64,000 nucleotides of DNA from the NCBI GenBank assembly GCA_002104945.1, contig MCFH01000012.1, positions 849,501 through 913,500 of the forward strand. Direction: 5' to 3'. Position numbers and translations under genes: made by a program. Under the pieces are notes generated by a model. It ran no database searches. It was not told the origin of the DNA and saw nothing but the letters and a program-made list of their open reading frames with translations. Below are positions 62,498 to 64,000 of the stretch, one piece after another (positions within the stretch are counted from its first letter, which is position 1; the number at the start of each line of letters is the position of its first letter). Source of the stretch: Piromyces finnis (taxonomy: Eukaryota; Neocallimastigomycota; Neocallimastigomycetes; Neocallimastigales; Neocallimastigaceae).

Positions 62498-62714
62498 TAT
62501 TAAGAGTTGTTTAATTTAGGTTTATAATTATGTCAACTTTATTAATATATTTTATGATAAAGAACTACTTGCGTTACATTCTTCTCAAACTACATGTATT
62601 TATACATTTACATTGTGGCTTAAACATATAATCAAATACAATATATACAAATACGTTTTAATACATTTCAATACATTTGAATACATGTGACATAACGTTT
62701 CACATATTCTAACA
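62498..62714 (-). repeat. 5' LTR of element 2 (217 bp, intact)
   Basis: Full-length LTR with a TATA-like box (reads TATTTATA on plus), identical to its partner LTR at 58075-58291 at the positions I compared. The junction hairpins seen in element 1 are conserved just inside it. Confidence 0.95.
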
Positions 62715-62719
62715 ATTAT
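62715..62719. repeat. Target-site duplication ATTAT, right copy
   Basis: Partner of 58070-58074. An AT-only 5-mer in AT-rich DNA is weak evidence alone, but its position at the exact LTR boundary supports it. Confidence 0.65.
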
Positions 62720-64000
62720 TATCTTTCTTAATTATAAATATTAAATACAATAGTTTTATTATTATTATTATTCTATTTATTACATATTAGTATTGGTATT
62801 ATTATTATTCTATTTATTATTATTTAAATAAATAAAATGATTTTTATTATGGATATAGAATATTCTAAAATTCTTTCAACATCAAATAAAAATTTCAAAA
62901 TTTTTTTATTTTGATTTATAGAAATGGTGGGTGGATTGAAAGGAAAGAAATAAAAAAAGACTTTTTTTATTATGTTCAATACCAATTTACTAAATAAACA
63001 AGCATTTTTAATAATTAGTAAATAGTATTAAATGAAAGATTTTAAAAATATAAATATTTCTAATATATAATACCTTATAATATCATATAGGAATAAATAA
63101 TGATTATTATATTGTGAATAGAGTCATCAATAGTTGAAAATATTAAAAGTTTAAATACTACTTTCATTTTATGATGAGAGAAATGCCCTCAGAAGTTAAA
63201 AAAAAATACATTTTTATTTTATGAAAAGTGGATGTGATGCTTTTAATTCAAAACTAAACTATGGTTCTATAAACTGAAAAAAATTATTATATATATAAAA
63301 AAATTTAACTTTTTATTTAGTAAAATGATGAAATACTTTCTCTTTTTATAGTTTATTTAGAGAGTGTATGGACTTTATTATTTTATTAATCAATATGTAT
63401 TATATATTATTATATATTTAGTATTCATTGTTTTATTAATGATTTCAAAAGATATTGATACTAATATATAAAACTTTATCATAACAATTTAAAATGAATA
63501 TTTATATTTATAAAAAAAAATATATATATATATAAAAACATTTTCATGTCACTTTATTTTTCAAAACAAAAAAAGATTTAATATAAAATTTAATTAATAA
63601 TTTTTTTTTTTTTTTTCTTATTAATTAAAAAAAGAAAATGGAATTTACTTTTTTTTAATAAACATAATTCTTATTAACTTTTTATCTTTTCTTTTTTTTC
63701 ACTTCACCTCATACCTCATTGATATAACATTTTCTTTTTTTAAAATAAAAAAATAAAAAGAAAATAAAGAAAAAGATATATATATAAACATTTTAAATTT
63801 TTAACAACAACAATAATAACAACAAATTCTTTTTAAATAAAAGTGTACAAATTAAAAACGACGTATTTAAATTTTATTAAATAAATCAAAACAAAACAAG
63901 AGTTTATTAAATAATTAATAATAAATAAATAAATAAATAAACAAACAAATTAAAAAATAAAAAACAAGATAAAGTTTCTCATTCCATAATATAAACCTAT
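62720..64000. other. Right-edge intergenic
   Basis: AT-rich DNA to the end of the window. The last ~300 bases have pyrimidine tracts followed by A/C-rich CAACAACAATAATAACAAC-like sequence, resembling a 5' leader of a plus-strand gene that would start beyond the edge. That is inference only. Confidence 0.45.

Larger units (their letters stand above)
58075..62714 (-). mobile_element. Non-autonomous LTR element, copy 2, inverted relative to copy 1
   Basis: Same element as copy 1 on the opposite strand: 5' LTR 62498-62714, internal 58292-62497, 3' LTR 58075-58291. It carries the same parts: SerRS fragment, GTGAAATGAG repeats, second purine tract (59247-59260), tandem array (about 58665-58858) and 3' purine tract (58292-58305). 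Both of its LTRs share one base that differs from all three LTRs of the left complex (TATTTGATTATATG versus TATTTAATTATATG), and it has its own ATTAT target duplication. This points to an independent insertion rather than an inverted duplication of copy 1. The 5' LTR keeps its TATA-like box. Confidence 0.9.

Noticed and set aside
58070-62719. Element 2 as a simple inverted duplication of element 1
   Set aside because: It has its own 5-bp target duplication, and both of its LTRs share a base that differs from the left LTRs, which fits independent insertion.
1-64000. tRNA, rRNA or CRISPR features
   Set aside because: No GC-richer cloverleaf-like segments, ribosomal sequence or spaced direct repeats were recognised on reading. 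A dedicated covariance search could still find a missed tRNA.

Overview
The window looks like a nuclear scaffold piece from an anaerobic gut fungus (Neocallimastigomycota). Three things point there: an extremely AT-rich genome with homopolymer-filled intergenic DNA, genes with short AT-rich GT-AG introns, and a secreted GH43 enzyme ending in two Cys/Trp-rich fungal dockerin (CBM10-like) modules, which is the signature of fungal cellulosomes. Asn-rich and Lys-rich low-complexity protein segments agree. The exact genus cannot be read from the sequence. No tRNA, rRNA or CRISPR array was recognised. Spliced models below were built by hand from splice sites, reading phase and protein family patterns.

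Layout, left to right: kinesin-3-like motor N-terminus (minus, cut by the left edge); secreted beta-trefoil/GH43/double-dockerin enzyme (minus); NADH pyrophosphatase of the Nudix family (8 exons, minus); G3BP-like NTF2+RRM protein (3 exons, minus); two ankyrin-repeat proteins (minus); a small acidic hypothetical protein and a divergent dynamin-like GTPase (plus); a 0.4 kb ACTAAT hexanucleotide array; secreted GH16 glucanase with two small Cys-rich modules (3 exons, plus); EMC7 (6 exons, minus); a putative glycosyltransferase-like/multi-membrane-span fusion (4 exons, minus); TMA16 (7 exons, plus, with an initiator-only first exon); phenylalanyl-tRNA synthetase beta subunit (12 exons, minus); a membrane-anchored SH3 protein (4 exons, minus).

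The right 11 kb differs. It holds two nearly identical 4.6 kb LTR elements in opposite orientation, each bounded by its own 5-bp target-site duplication (ATTCC, ATTAT). They have ~217-bp LTRs and a copia-style polypurine tract, but no intact gag or pol. Instead each carries, in the sense orientation, an intronless and broken piece of a cytosolic seryl-tRNA synthetase catalytic domain. Both copies share several of the same breaks, so the element appears to have moved after the captured gene died. The left element also has a duplicated 35-bp piece of host flank plus an extra solo LTR, and its 5' LTR has lost the TATA-like box present in the others. This transduced-gene, non-autonomous LTR element is the best candidate here for something undescribed.

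The genes are mostly unrelated housekeeping functions (translation, ER membrane insertion, NAD metabolism, transport) interspersed with two secreted glycan-degrading enzymes; no operon-like or cluster logic is visible.
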